NCBI GenBank assembly: GCA_045594245.1
Contig: JAZNYG010000019.1
Coordinates: forward strand, 15,043 to 79,042
Source of the DNA: UBA1189 sp045594245
GTDB lineage: Bacteria > Bacteroidota > Bacteroidia > Bacteroidales > Bacteroidaceae
Reading direction: 5' to 3'
Length of the DNA stretch: 64,000 nt
The notes beneath the pieces are model-generated. The model was not told the origin of the DNA and did not search any database. It saw only the letters and a list, made by a program, of their open reading frames with translations. Every line of letters starts with the position of its first letter. Positions within the stretch are counted from its first letter, which is position 1. Below, piece after piece: positions 1-9,209 of this stretch. Position numbers and translations under genes: made by a program.

Positions 1-1
1 C

Positions 2-796
2 ATGCTGCGTGCTGTGGAGTTTGTAGACCAGAACCCCATAGGCAAGTCCACCCGCTCCAATCCCGTCACCTACCTCAAGGCCTACGACGAGATACGCAAG
101 CTCTTTGCCGAGCAGCCCTTGGCCAAGCAGATGGGCTATACGGCAGGCTTCTTCTCCTTCAACAGCGAGGGAGGCCGCTGCGAGGAGTGCAAGGGCGAGG
201 GTACCATCACCGTGGAGATGCAGTTCATGGCCGACCTCGTGCTCGAGTGTGAGGCCTGTCACGGCAAGCGCTTCAAGGCCGACACGCTGCTCGTGACCTA
301 TCACGACAAGAATATCCACGACATACTGGAGATGACCGTCAACCAAGCCGTAGATTTCTTCACCGAACATGGAGCCAAGAAGGTGGTGCGCCGCCTCAAG
401 CCCCTGCAGGATGTAGGGCTCGGCTATGTGAAGCTGGGGCAGAGCTCGTCGACCCTCTCGGGCGGTGAGAACCAGCGCGTGAAGCTCGCCTACTACCTCA
501 GCCTGGAGAAGTCGGACCCCACGATGTTCATCTTCGATGAGCCCACCACGGGCCTCCACTTCCACGATATCAAGAAACTGCTCTGTTCGTTCGATGCGCT
601 CATCCTGCGCGGCCACACCATTGTCATTATCGAGCACAATATGGAGGTCATCAAGTGTGCCGACCACATCATCGACATCGGTCCCGAAGGGGGCGACCGT
701 GGAGGTCAGCTGGTAGCCTGTGGCACCCCCGAAGAGGTGGCGCAGTGCGAGGCATCCTATACGGGCAGGTTCCTGAAAGAGAAAATAAAATTGTAG
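2..796 (+). CDS. uvrA: UvrA excinuclease subunit, C-terminal part (5' end outside window)
   Basis: C-terminal 264 residues of a UvrA-family ABC ATPase, which recognises DNA damage in nucleotide excision repair. Visible here: the zinc-binding cysteine pairs C60/C63 and C83/C86 (numbered from the window edge), the ABC signature LSGGENQRVKLA near residue 154, Walker B with DEPTTGLHFHDI near 178, and the switch histidine in IIEHN. The start lies upstream of the window; the methionine codon at base 2 is probably internal. The variant Walker B context (MFIFDEP) may mean a second UvrA paralogue, which Bacteroidota often carry; this cannot be settled from the fragment. Confidence 0.93.
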   Translation: MLRAVEFVDQNPIGKSTRSNPVTYLKAYDEIRKLFAEQPLAKQMGYTAGFFSFNSEGGRCEECKGEGTITVEMQFMADLVLECEACHGKRFKADTLLVTYHDKNIHDILEMTVNQAVDFFTEHGAKKVVRRLKPLQDVGLGYVKLGQSSSTLSGGENQRVKLAYYLSLEKSDPTMFIFDEPTTGLHFHDIKKLLCSFDALILRGHTIVIIEHNMEVIKCADHIIDIGPEGGDRGGQLVACGTPEEVAQCEASYTGRFLKEKIKL

Positions 797-951
797 TTTT
801 GCAATAATTGATTTTTTCGCGAATAGCATATTCTGTAAATTATAACGATATTCAGCTCTTTTCATAAAAGAGAAGAACAAAAGCGAGGCCTGATTGTTTC
901 CGAAGATAGAGCTAATATTGTTTTCGTCTATTGAATGATAGATGTAGGGTA

Positions 952-983
952 TTTGCATATGTGAAATGTTTGCTTTACCTTTG
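952..983 (+). promoter_or_regulatory. Bacteroidota promoter before superoxide reductase
   Basis: TTTG (952-955), 20-nt spacer, TACCTTTG (976-983): an exact match to the Bacteroides -33/-7 consensus. Predicted transcription start is near 990, giving a leader of roughly 40 nt before the gene at 1033. Confidence 0.75.
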
Positions 984-1032
984 TCATAGATAAAAACGAA
1001 AAAGTATAAACCTTTTAAATCAATAAAGAATT

Positions 1033-1419
1033 ATGGCTGTAAAATTTTTCAAATGTGAACATTGTGGTAATGTAATCCAGAAGATTGTAGACTCTAAAGT
1101 TCCCGTGGTATGTTGTGGTGAGAAGATGAAAGAGCTCACAGTAAACACCGTTGACGCCAGCGTAGAGAAGCATCTCCCCGTGGTGACCCGTATCGACGAT
1201 TGCCACATCAAGGTTGAGGTGGGTAGTGTGGCTCATCCTATGACTGAGGGGCATCACATCGCCTTCATCTATGTGGAGACTGAACATGGCGGCATTCGCA
1301 TTGACCTTCCCCACGAAGGGAAGCCAGAAGCTGTATTCTGTGTTTGTAATGCCAAGCCTATCGCTGTGTACGAGTACTGTAATCTTCATGGAGTGTGGAA
1401 GACGGAAATAAACGATTGA
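1033..1419 (+). CDS. Desulfoferrodoxin-type superoxide reductase
   Basis: A 128-residue two-iron superoxide reductase that reduces superoxide to hydrogen peroxide in the cytoplasm of anaerobes. The N-terminal desulforedoxin centre is complete: C8, C11, C27 and C28 (CxxC-x15-CC). The catalytic Fe(His)4Cys domain shows the EKH motif at 45-47, further histidines (HPM, HH) and the C-terminal CNLHG cysteine/histidine pair. The length is typical for this class. It is followed after 40 bp by a ferritin, so both may be transcribed together from the promoter at 952; the pairing makes sense because peroxide and free iron are dangerous together. Confidence 0.93.
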   Translation: MAVKFFKCEHCGNVIQKIVDSKVPVVCCGEKMKELTVNTVDASVEKHLPVVTRIDDCHIKVEVGSVAHPMTEGHHIAFIYVETEHGGIRIDLPHEGKPEAVFCVCNAKPIAVYEYCNLHGVWKTEIND

Positions 1420-1459
1420 AGTTGAATAATTTGTGACGAAAATTCTAAAATTTAAGAAT

Positions 1460-1984
1460 ATGTTAAGCAAGAAACTCCACGAAGCTATCAATGCTCAAAT
1501 CAATGCCGAGTTGTGGTCGGCCTATCTATACTTGGCAATGTCAATGGATGCGGAGACCAAGGGCCTTAAGGGTGTAGCCAACTGGTTTTACGTACAGTTT
1601 CAGGAAGAGAACGATCATGCCCGTATCTTCATGAACTACCTTAACTCACGTGATGCCAAGGTCACCCTGCTCCCCATCAACGAGGTGCCCACTACATGGG
1701 ACAGCGTGTTGGCTATGTTTACCCAGACTCTTGAGCACGAAAAGAAGGTGACGTCACTCATCAACAATCTTGCCGCCATTGCCAACGAGGATCGCGACTT
1801 CGCATCTATCAACCGTATGGTATGGTTCATTGACGAGCAGGTTGAGGAAGAGGAGAGTGCTCGCGAGATGATAGCCGCCGTTGAGGCTGTAGAGGGCAAC
1901 AAGTACGGTATGTATATGCTCGACAAAGAACTCGCCGCACGTACCTACACCCAAGCTTCGCCCTTGGTATCTTCGGCCGATTAA
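1460..1984 (+). CDS. ftnA: Non-haem ferritin (iron storage)
   Basis: A 174-residue bacterial ferritin of the FtnA kind, forming a 24-subunit shell that oxidises and stores iron. Four-helix pattern with ferroxidase-site residues: the first glutamate in the helix beginning AELWSAYLY, the ExxH motif in QEENDHARIF, and acidic residues in EQVEEEESAREM. I chose the ATG at 1460 because family members begin close to MLSKKLxxAIN; the upstream in-frame codon at 1433 adds nine unconserved residues. It lies downstream of superoxide reductase on the same strand and ends at the convergent terminator at 2042. Confidence 0.93.
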   Translation: MLSKKLHEAINAQINAELWSAYLYLAMSMDAETKGLKGVANWFYVQFQEENDHARIFMNYLNSRDAKVTLLPINEVPTTWDSVLAMFTQTLEHEKKVTSLINNLAAIANEDRDFASINRMVWFIDEQVEEEESAREMIAAVEAVEGNKYGMYMLDKELAARTYTQASPLVSSAD

Positions 1985-2041
1985 GAAGCAATAGTACAAA
2001 AATTGTATACTCATTTCAAGAAAACGGTATGCTGTTTACAT

Positions 2042-2071
2042 AAAATCAGAAGGGTCACCCTTCTGATTTTA
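2042..2071. terminator. Bidirectional terminator between ftnA and fbp
   Basis: Near-perfect inverted repeat with 13-14 bp arms (AAATCAGAAGGGT and its complement) flanked by A- and T-rich ends on both strands. It sits between the convergent genes ftnA (+) and fbp (-), so it can serve both. Confidence 0.75.
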
Positions 2072-2126
2072 TCTTCATTTCTCTTTTTTGTAGGTATACT
2101 CGATAGAATGTATTTGCTATCGGGGA

Positions 2127-4124
2127 TCATCGTGTCATTTCCTTGATGATTCCTAGACGATAGGCGTAGAGCAGTTTGCGCAGCGAGTCGATGCGGCGGC
2201 GTATGTCGCGTCCCTTGTCGGTGTCGCTCACGTGGATACGCTCGGTGAGTTTCTCCACGAGGTGGCGGGTGCTCTTGATGTCGGAACCGTTGCGGATGGC
2301 CTCTTCGGTGGAGGTGAAGGGTTGGTGCTCCACGAGCGACATGCCGCGCGAGTGGTACACGAGGGTGTAGCCAGCAATGCCAGTAGTGGACTGGTAGGGC
2401 TTGGAGAAACCGCCGTCGATGACCAGGAGGCGGCCGCCGGCCTTCATGGGATTCTCGCCCTTGAGGGTCTTCACGGGGATGTGGCCGTTGATGATGTGGC
2501 GGTGGTCACCCTCGACGCCGAACTCGCTGAGCAGGAGGTCTACGGTGCTGTCCTCGTTGCGCAGGGTGTAGTAGTGGCCCTTGGTTTCCTTCATCACGGC
2601 CTTGTCCTTGAGGAAGTAGCGCTCGAAGGTGGCCATGCGGTCTTTGTCGAAGGTGGGGGCATCCTTGCCGCACCAGAGATACCACAGGTAGTCGACGGAG
2701 AACTGGCGCAGCGCCTCGTCGGTATCGGCCGAGTGGGCGGCACGGATGAGGCTGTCTACCTTGTCGAGCAGCGCACGGCCCTTGTAGAGCCCGTCGTGGA
2801 GGTACACCTCCTTGAGGGTGCCGTCGGCATTCATGGGTATGGAGGCGTGGAAGAGCAGGTTGCCGTTGTATACGAGGTACATACTGCCGTGGTCGAGCAG
2901 GCAGCGGATATGGCGCTGTAGCTTCTCGCTGGTGGTGAAGGAGTGGGCCAGCCGCTCTATGACCTCGCTCTCCTCCACGCTGAGGCGGTAGGGGTCGGCA
3001 GGGTCGATGGTGGGGAAGTAGCACTCGCGCATGGAGTAGCGCTTGCCGCCGATGGTGCAGATGCTCTTGTCGTAGTCGATCTTGTGGAGCAGGAGGCGGT
3101 CGTCCATCCCGTACTCGGGGTGGCGGCGTATGATCTCGGCCTCGAGCTTAAACTGGAGCACGCTCACGGCCTTGTGCATCTGGGCTATGAGGCGGCGGGT
3201 CTTGTCGCTGCAGGTGACATTGTCCTCGAGCTTCGGGCCGAACTCCTCGCAGGGGTCGTCCTTGTATATCTCCATGGCAAAGATGGCCAGGTGCAGGAGG
3301 TTGATGCCGTAGCCGTCTTCGAGCACCGAGAGGTTTCCGTAGCGCATGCACAGGCGCAGCACATTGGCCATGCAGGCGCGGTTGCCTGCGGCGGCACCTA
3401 TCCACAGCACGTCGTGGTTGCCAAACTGCACGTCGAAGTTCTGGTACTGGCACAGGGCATCCATCACGAGGTGCGAGCCCGTGCCGCGGTCGAAGAGGTC
3501 GCCCACGATATGCAGGCGGTCTACCGCCAGGCGCTGTATGAGGTTGCTGATGGCCACGATGAAGTGGTCGGCCTGGCCTGTGCTGATGATGGCTTCGATG
3601 ATGCCCTTGACGTAGCGGTTCTTGTTGGTTATGCCGGTGGACTCGTGGAGCAGCTCCTGGATGATGTAGGAGAACTCCTTGGGCAGCTCCTTGCGCACCT
3701 TGGAGCGGGTATACTTGGACGAGATGTTCTGACACACCGAGATGAGGCGGCGCAGGGTGAGGGCATACCAGTCGTGCATGTCGTGACCCTCCATCTCGGC
3801 CTTGAGCAGCTGTAGCTTCTCGGCAGGGTAGTAGATGAGGGTGCAGAGGGTGCGTATCTCCTTGTCGCTCAGCTCGTCGCTCAGCACCTCGCGTACCTTG
3901 CGCTTGATATCGCCCGACGCATTCTTGAGCACATGCTGGAAGGCCTCGTGCTCGCCGTGTATGTCGGCCAGGAAGTGCTCGGTGCTCTTGGGCAAGCCCA
4001 GGATGGCCTCGAGGTTGATGATCTCGGTGCTGGCCTCGGCAGCGTTGCGGAAGCTGCGCGAGAGCAGCTGCAGGTAGTTGAGATCCTGCTGTATTTCTTC
4101 GGGGGTATATTTCTGCTCTGTCAT
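2127..4124 (-). CDS. fbp: Fructose-1,6-bisphosphatase class III
   Basis: A gluconeogenic phosphatase that converts fructose 1,6-bisphosphate to fructose 6-phosphate, of the large Bacteroides/Firmicutes class III (about 665 residues, the family's usual size). It has the calcineurin-like metallophosphoesterase motifs GDLFDRG, GNHDVLW and INGHIPVK, and an N-terminus rich in NLEAILGLPKSTEHFLADIH-type conservation. The open frame extends to 4145, but a strong promoter (CAAAATTA/CAAA read on the minus strand, 4143-4174) predicts transcription starting near 4136. The ATG at 4124 (MTEQKY) therefore fits better than the upstream methionines. Monocistronic. Confidence 0.95.
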   Translation of the reverse strand: MTEQKYTPEEIQQDLNYLQLLSRSFRNAAEASTEIINLEAILGLPKSTEHFLADIHGEHEAFQHVLKNASGDIKRKVREVLSDELSDKEIRTLCTLIYYPAEKLQLLKAEMEGHDMHDWYALTLRRLISVCQNISSKYTRSKVRKELPKEFSYIIQELLHESTGITNKNRYVKGIIEAIISTGQADHFIVAISNLIQRLAVDRLHIVGDLFDRGTGSHLVMDALCQYQNFDVQFGNHDVLWIGAAAGNRACMANVLRLCMRYGNLSVLEDGYGINLLHLAIFAMEIYKDDPCEEFGPKLEDNVTCSDKTRRLIAQMHKAVSVLQFKLEAEIIRRHPEYGMDDRLLLHKIDYDKSICTIGGKRYSMRECYFPTIDPADPYRLSVEESEVIERLAHSFTTSEKLQRHIRCLLDHGSMYLVYNGNLLFHASIPMNADGTLKEVYLHDGLYKGRALLDKVDSLIRAAHSADTDEALRQFSVDYLWYLWCGKDAPTFDKDRMATFERYFLKDKAVMKETKGHYYTLRNEDSTVDLLLSEFGVEGDHRHIINGHIPVKTLKGENPMKAGGRLLVIDGGFSKPYQSTTGIAGYTLVYHSRGMSLVEHQPFTSTEEAIRNGSDIKSTRHLVEKLTERIHVSDTDKGRDIRRRIDSLRKLLYAYRLGIIKEMTR

Positions 4125-4142
4125 AAATGGCATGTTGTTTTG

Positions 4143-4174
4143 CAAAATTACGGTAAGATGATAGAAAAAACAAA
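4143..4174 (-). promoter_or_regulatory. fbp promoter
   Basis: Minus-strand TTTG (4171-4174), 20-nt spacer, TAATTTTG (4143-4150): full Bacteroidota consensus. Its predicted start point helps decide the fbp start codon. Confidence 0.7.
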
Positions 4175-4179
4175 TTAAT

Positions 4180-4211
4180 CTTGCTTTTTTCCCTGCTATC
4201 TATTAATTTTG
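4180..4211 (+). promoter_or_regulatory. Promoter of SPOR lipoprotein gene
   Basis: CTTG (4180-4183), 20-nt spacer, TAATTTTG (4204-4211). It is divergent from, and adjacent to, the fbp promoter. Confidence 0.6.
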
Positions 4212-4259
4212 CAAAATAAATGTAATAGGTGAACTAACGGTAATATAACTATACGAAAA

Positions 4260-4745
4260 ATGAAAAAGAGTGTATTGTTTGGATTATTGAGCGTATTGCT
4301 CGTGTTTGCTTCATGTAAGTCAAAAGAAAGTGCCTACAAGCAGGCTTATGAAAAGGCTAAGGCACAGGAGAATACTCAAGTGCAGGTGAATGCTCCAATG
4401 GAGGTGACCCCTGTTGCTGCAACTCCTGCAGGTTCTGTTAGCTATGATCAGACTCCCGTTCGTCAAGAGCAGGTGTCGGTAGTATCGGTAAGCGGTACAT
4501 TGAGACCTTATAGCGTAGTGTGTGGTAGCTTTACCCTACAGTCCAATGCTCAGGGGTTGAAAGACTTCCTTATCGGCGAAGGGTATCCTGCGGGTATTGT
4601 GAAGAATGTAGAGAAAAATATGTTCCGTGTTATCATAGGTTCGTATGATACTAAGGTTGAGGCAGCTCAGGCTCGCGAGGCATTCAAGGTGAAGTATCCT
4701 AGCCGTACAGACTTCCAGGGTTCTTGGATTTTGCTGAACAAGTAA
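4260..4745 (+). CDS. SPOR-domain lipoprotein
   Basis: A 161-residue lipoprotein with a signal sequence ending in a lipobox (LVFASC, lipidated Cys19). A linker rich in Gln, Val and Pro (about 35-75) follows, and then a C-terminal SPOR domain (about 80-160; pattern YSVVCGSF...GIVKN...FRVIIGSYDT). SPOR domains bind denuded septal peptidoglycan, so the protein is probably exported to the envelope and may sit at division sites. It stands alone between its own promoter and a terminator. Confidence 0.82.
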   Translation: MKKSVLFGLLSVLLVFASCKSKESAYKQAYEKAKAQENTQVQVNAPMEVTPVAATPAGSVSYDQTPVRQEQVSVVSVSGTLRPYSVVCGSFTLQSNAQGLKDFLIGEGYPAGIVKNVEKNMFRVIIGSYDTKVEAAQAREAFKVKYPSRTDFQGSWILLNK

Positions 4746-4769
4746 ACGATTCGCTTGTATAATTAATAT

Positions 4770-4800
4770 ACAAAGGGTGGCCATAATGGTCGCCCTTTGT
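4770..4800 (+). terminator. Rho-independent terminator after SPOR gene
   Basis: Inverted repeat with ACAAAGGG...CCCTTTGT outer arms and a GGCCA/TGGTC inner stem, followed by a T-rich tract (4801-4815). Confidence 0.75.
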
Positions 4801-4863
4801 TATAATTTTTTTAATTCCTTTATCATTATACTTTGCCATTATTATAGTATCTTTGTATTTGCT

Positions 4864-5289
4864 ATGGGACGAATACTTGCTATTGATTACGGAAAGAAGC
4901 GTACAGGTCTGGCTGTGACAGATGTGTTGCAAATCATTGCCAATGGGCTCACAACGGTGCCTACACATACGTTGATGGACTTTATTCTCGATTATGTGAA
5001 ACGCGAACCTGTGGAGCGTATCGTTGTGGGGCTGCCCAAACAGATGTCGGGGCTGCCGTCAGAGAATATGGTGCGCATCACTCCCTTTGTCAATAGATTG
5101 CGTAAGGTATTGCCTCAGATTCCCGTTGAGTATGTCGACGAACGCTTCACTTCGGTGCTGGCCCATCAAGCAATGATTGACGGTGGACTGAAAAAAAAGG
5201 ATCGCCAATGCAAGGAACTGGTGGATGAGATAAGCGCTACAATCATACTACAGGGCTATATGGATAGCCGTAGGGTTAAAGGAATCTAA
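4864..5289 (+). CDS. ruvX: Putative pre-16S rRNA nuclease / Holliday junction resolvase-like (RuvX, YqgF)
   Basis: A 141-residue RNase H-fold protein of the YqgF family, implicated in 16S rRNA 5' maturation and structurally like RuvC resolvases. The conserved IDYGKKRTGLAVTD strand carries the first catalytic Asp. Further family motifs are VVGLPKQMSG, a DERFTS box and a C-terminal Asp in KELVDEISA. The start at 4864 is chosen because MGRILAIDYG is the family N-terminus; the 29 upstream in-frame residues overlap the terminator region. It precedes def, as commonly seen in Bacteroidota. Confidence 0.92.
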   Translation: MGRILAIDYGKKRTGLAVTDVLQIIANGLTTVPTHTLMDFILDYVKREPVERIVVGLPKQMSGLPSENMVRITPFVNRLRKVLPQIPVEYVDERFTSVLAHQAMIDGGLKKKDRQCKELVDEISATIILQGYMDSRRVKGI

Positions 5290-5393
5290 TTTACGAACTA
5301 TTAATAATGATAAATGAATGGTATGTTTCTTTTTATTGTAAAGAAAATGAACTCCCCAATCATAAATCCTAAATTCTAATTTCTAATTTATAT

Positions 5394-5951
5394 ATGATAT
5401 TACCCATTTATACCTACGGACAACCCGTACTGAGAAAAGTAGCCGAGGATATCGATGCTGATTATCCCGAATTGAAAGAGTTGATACAAAATATGTTTGA
5501 AACGAACGAACGTGCTGATGGCGTTGGCTTAGCTGCTCCGCAGATTGGACTTCCTATCCGTGTGGTCATTGTGGACCTTCGTCCGTTGGCGGAAGATTTT
5601 CCCGAATATGCCGACTTTAAACGTGCTTATATCAATGGCTATATAGTGGAGGATGAGGGTGAAACCATTCTGATGGATGAAGGTTGCCTCAGCTTGCCTG
5701 GTATTCACGAACGAGTACCCCGCGCAGAGCGTGTTCGTGTACAGTACGTGGACGAGGATTTTGTGGAGCACGATGAGTGGATTGATGGCTACTTGGCTCG
5801 AGTGTTGCAGCACGAGTTTGATCACCTGGAAGGCAAAGTGTTCACTGATCGTATTTCTCCGCTTCGCCGTCAGATGAATCGTGGCAAGTTCAATGCGCTA
5901 CTCTCGGGTAAGGTGCACTGTGACTATAAGGTAAAGATGGCAAAGAAGTGA
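5394..5951 (+). CDS. def: Peptide deformylase
   Basis: A 185-residue metalloenzyme that removes the formyl group from the initiator methionine of nascent proteins. All three diagnostic motifs are present: GVGLAAPQIG (43-52), EGCLSLPG (96-103, Cys metal ligand) and QHEFDHLEG (139-147, two His ligands and the catalytic Glu). It follows ruvX after about 100 bp and precedes a TPR gene on the same strand. Confidence 0.96.
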   Translation: MILPIYTYGQPVLRKVAEDIDADYPELKELIQNMFETNERADGVGLAAPQIGLPIRVVIVDLRPLAEDFPEYADFKRAYINGYIVEDEGETILMDEGCLSLPGIHERVPRAERVRVQYVDEDFVEHDEWIDGYLARVLQHEFDHLEGKVFTDRISPLRRQMNRGKFNALLSGKVHCDYKVKMAKK

Positions 5952-5998
5952 ATTTGACGTTTTAACGAAAGAAAGGTTATTGTCGTTGTTTGTATAGT

Positions 5999-8017
5999 AT
6001 GAGGCGTACTCTGTCTGTTGTCCTGTTTCTTTGCTGCATTTTATTGGCAAAGGCTCAGGTAAATACTGACCATATGATGAAGGTTGGAAGAAATGCGCTT
6101 TACTTCAACGATTACGTATTATCGATTCAGTACTTCAGTCAAGTCATCAATGCCAAGCCCTATATGGCTGAGCCTTATTTCTACCGTGGTTTGGCTAAGT
6201 ATTATCTCGATGACTTCACGGGTGCTGAGGCTGATTGCTCTGAAGCCATTAGCCGTAACCCGTTTGTTGTTGATTGTTATCAGATACGAGGGCTTTCCCG
6301 TATCAATCAAGGAAAGTATGGAGAGGCTATCGCTGATTACCGCACGGCCCTGAAGCATTCGCCTGAGGATGAAGGTCTATGGCATAACTTAGCGCTATGC
6401 TACATCCATCTCAAACAGTATGATGATGCGATAGGGGTGCTTGATACCGTGGTACGCGTAGTGCCTAGCTATGTAGCGGCACTAAACATGCGTGCTCAAG
6501 TGTATATACAGAAGGAGGACACGGTAGCTGCACTCAATGATTTGGAGGCATCCTTGAAAGTCAATAAATATGATTCGGAAGTGTATGCGTCACGTGCACT
6601 TGTGTATCTACAGCAGAAACGGTATGAAGATGCTAACAAGGATCTCACCTATGCCATCTTGCTCAACCCGAAAAGTGGATACTATATCAATCGGGCACTT
6701 ACACGCTATAATATGCAGGAGCTGCGTGGAGCGATGGCTGACTATGATTTGGCACTCAGCATAGACCCCAACAATCTATTAGGACACTACAATCGTGGGC
6801 TGCTGCGTGCTCAGGTGGGTGATGATAATCGGGCGATTGAGGATTTTAATTTTGTCATCGAATATGAACCAGAAAACACAATGGCTGTCTTCAATCGTGC
6901 TCTCCTGCTGATGCAGACGGGGGATCTTGTGGGTGCAGAGGCTGATCTAGATAAGGTGTTGGATGAGTATCCAAAGTTTCTCTACGGATATCAGTGCCGT
7001 GCTGATGTGCGTCGCAAGCAAGGGAAGAACCGAGAGGCTGAACAAGATGAATTGGTGGTATTGCGTGCTCAGATAGACGAGCAGAATCGTTTGTTGGCAG
7101 GCGCTGACAGAAAGGCTGATAATGAGGATGACGGTGATGCTGCTACGCGTAAAGAGTCGGACAAGAATATAAAGAAGTATAAGAAACTGGTGGTAGCCGA
7201 CGATGCGGTTGGTGAGGAGGAGTTCTCATCGGCTTATCGCGGTAAGGTGCAGAATAAGAATGTGTATGTGGCGCTGCAACCTCTTTTTGTGTTAACGTAC
7301 TATAATAGGACTAGTGAGGTCGGGCAAGTGGTGCATTATCATCGCTACCTTGAAAACATCAATCGTTCACGACAGTTACCGCTACGGCTGCTTGTCACGG
7401 CCTCGGAGCAGGCACTTGATGAGGAGCAGATAGACTATCACTTCAAGGATATTGATGTACAAACGGCTAAGTTTGTAATCAATAATGAGGAGGCTATCTA
7501 TTATTATGCACGTGGCTTGGACTTCTATCTAGTACAGGACCTTTCAGCAGCTATAGCAGACTTTACGGAGGCCATTGTGGCTGATGGCTCATTGTGGCTA
7601 TCATACTATAGTCGGGCGGTAGCTAGATACAAACAATCCGAATTGGAGCGTGCCGAGGTTGCTGATGATGAACTCAAAACGGCCGATACCCCCAATGATT
7701 TTATGGTAGATGCCCGTCTCACTGACTACCAACTGATTCTTGCAGATTTGAACAAGGCTATTGACCTTGCTCCTGATTTTGCTTATTCATATTATAATAG
7801 GGCCAACGTGTTGTCACAACTGAAAGATTATAGAGCTGCTATCGTAAGCTATAATGAGGCCATAGACCTTGAACCGAGTCTAGCAGAAGCTTATTATAAC
7901 CGAGGGCTCACATATATATTCTTAGGTGAAAACAGCAAAGGAATTACTGACTTGAGTAAAGCTGGTGAACTTGGTCTCTATAGTGCATATAATCTTATTA
8001 AACGTTTTGCTGAGTAG
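5999..8017 (+). CDS. Exported TPR-repeat protein
   Basis: A 672-residue protein with a signal peptide (MRRTLSVVLFLCCILLAKAQ) and at least ten tetratricopeptide repeats, in two blocks (about residues 25-360 and 500-665). They are separated by a charged, lower-complexity segment (about 365-470) rich in Lys, Asp and Glu. Repeats show the usual A-x3-Y-x-RG and LDP/IDLEP patterns. TPR proteins are protein-binding scaffolds, and this one would act in the periplasm or at the outer membrane. The ATG at 5999 is preferred over the TTG at 5990 because it begins the signal peptide. Partner unknown. Confidence 0.85.
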   Translation: MRRTLSVVLFLCCILLAKAQVNTDHMMKVGRNALYFNDYVLSIQYFSQVINAKPYMAEPYFYRGLAKYYLDDFTGAEADCSEAISRNPFVVDCYQIRGLSRINQGKYGEAIADYRTALKHSPEDEGLWHNLALCYIHLKQYDDAIGVLDTVVRVVPSYVAALNMRAQVYIQKEDTVAALNDLEASLKVNKYDSEVYASRALVYLQQKRYEDANKDLTYAILLNPKSGYYINRALTRYNMQELRGAMADYDLALSIDPNNLLGHYNRGLLRAQVGDDNRAIEDFNFVIEYEPENTMAVFNRALLLMQTGDLVGAEADLDKVLDEYPKFLYGYQCRADVRRKQGKNREAEQDELVVLRAQIDEQNRLLAGADRKADNEDDGDAATRKESDKNIKKYKKLVVADDAVGEEEFSSAYRGKVQNKNVYVALQPLFVLTYYNRTSEVGQVVHYHRYLENINRSRQLPLRLLVTASEQALDEEQIDYHFKDIDVQTAKFVINNEEAIYYYARGLDFYLVQDLSAAIADFTEAIVADGSLWLSYYSRAVARYKQSELERAEVADDELKTADTPNDFMVDARLTDYQLILADLNKAIDLAPDFAYSYYNRANVLSQLKDYRAAIVSYNEAIDLEPSLAEAYYNRGLTYIFLGENSKGITDLSKAGELGLYSAYNLIKRFAE

Positions 8018-8033
8018 TTAATTGATAAAGAAC

Positions 8034-9209
8034 TCACGAACGAAGTTTCCTACGATAAACGATAGTAGCCAGTACGAAGTAGGCAATAGCCTGCACGAGC
8101 AGTATACCGAGCTCTGGGAGCATGTCGTATAGCGAGGCCTCCATGGCACTCAGCTTAACGTAGGCGATGAGAGCCGGTGCGGCAGGAACGACACAGTGTA
8201 CGGCGCGCCAGTAGCAGGGCATCAGCTCCAATGGGAACGACACCCCCGACAGGAAGATGAGTCCTATGGAGAAGAAGGCAATGAGGAGTATGGGAGCCTC
8301 GGGATCGGTGTACCATCGCGACAGCGTAAGTCCCAAGAACGAGGTGCTAAGGATATAAGGCACCATCAGCACCACCAAGCTAATACCCGAAGCGGCATGT
8401 GGAATGTCAAAGATCAGTGGGAGGAAGCCCGTAAGGAAGAAAGCGAACACCGCATAGAGCATACCATATGCAAGACTCTTGCCCCACACCAGCGAAAGGG
8501 CTATAGACCAGCGACTACGATGCAAGCGGGCATAGGAGCGCAGCCTCCGCTCGCGACATTCGCTACCCGTCATCATAGCCACGAGCATCATCAGCGTCTG
8601 AAAGATGATAATCATCAGCACCGAAGGGATGAGGTAGATGCCATACCCTTCGGTCGGATTGTATAATGCCGTACCCACCACCGTGACAGGACTCTGCGTA
8701 GCCACTGCCGTCAGTCCCTGCAAGGAGAGGAGCGGGAGCAATTGGGTGCGGTACTCCCCATCCATCGCCTCCATCACCTGCAGATTAGCCTTCTCCAAAG
8801 ATTCGTAGTTGAGAAAGGCATCCGTAGAAGCGTAAAAAGGGTATATAGCCTGACGCCCCTCATAGAATAGCGTCTCGAAATCATCGGGCAGATACAGAAT
8901 GCCGAAGACCTCGCCTTGCGTCATCAGCAGCTTAGCTGCATCCATATCAGAGACTTCATGTGCAACAGCAGCTTCGGGTGTAGCATCGAGCCAACGGACA
9001 TATTGGCGACTGAGCGAAGAGCGTGAGTGGTCGACCACAGCCACCGGCACATCATGCACCACATTGGGGGCATACATATAATTATACAGCAGTCCATACA
9101 CGAGCACGCCACCCACGAGCACCAGCAATACAGAGTAGCTGTGTCCGATGGCACGCATCTCACGCCATGCCACCCTAAGGCATAGAGGAAGGTCACTCCA
9201 ACGTATCAT
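8034..9209 (-). CDS. ABC-2 type permease (last gene of export operon)
   Basis: A 391-residue ABC-2 family membrane protein, similar in layout to YhhJ/YbhS-type permeases: one N-terminal transmembrane helix (about 22-42), a large periplasmic domain (about 45-170), then five more helices. It overlaps the end of the upstream permease gene by 17 nt, so translation is coupled. With HlyD- and TolC-type neighbours it should form part of a tripartite exporter. The substrate is unknown. No ATPase gene belongs to the operon. Confidence 0.87.
   Translation of the reverse strand: MIRWSDLPLCLRVAWREMRAIGHSYSVLLVLVGGVLVYGLLYNYMYAPNVVHDVPVAVVDHSRSSLSRQYVRWLDATPEAAVAHEVSDMDAAKLLMTQGEVFGILYLPDDFETLFYEGRQAIYPFYASTDAFLNYESLEKANLQVMEAMDGEYRTQLLPLLSLQGLTAVATQSPVTVVGTALYNPTEGYGIYLIPSVLMIIIFQTLMMLVAMMTGSECRERRLRSYARLHRSRWSIALSLVWGKSLAYGMLYAVFAFFLTGFLPLIFDIPHAASGISLVVLMVPYILSTSFLGLTLSRWYTDPEAPILLIAFFSIGLIFLSGVSFPLELMPCYWRAVHCVVPAAPALIAYVKLSAMEASLYDMLPELGILLVQAIAYFVLATIVYRRKLRS

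Noticed and set aside
2232..3815. Long open frames antisense to fbp (e.g. 2232-2921 and 2943-3815)
   Set aside because: They are shadows of the GC-rich fbp codons: Val/Ala/Gly/Leu-rich composition, no family, no promoter. fbp itself is clear on the other strand.
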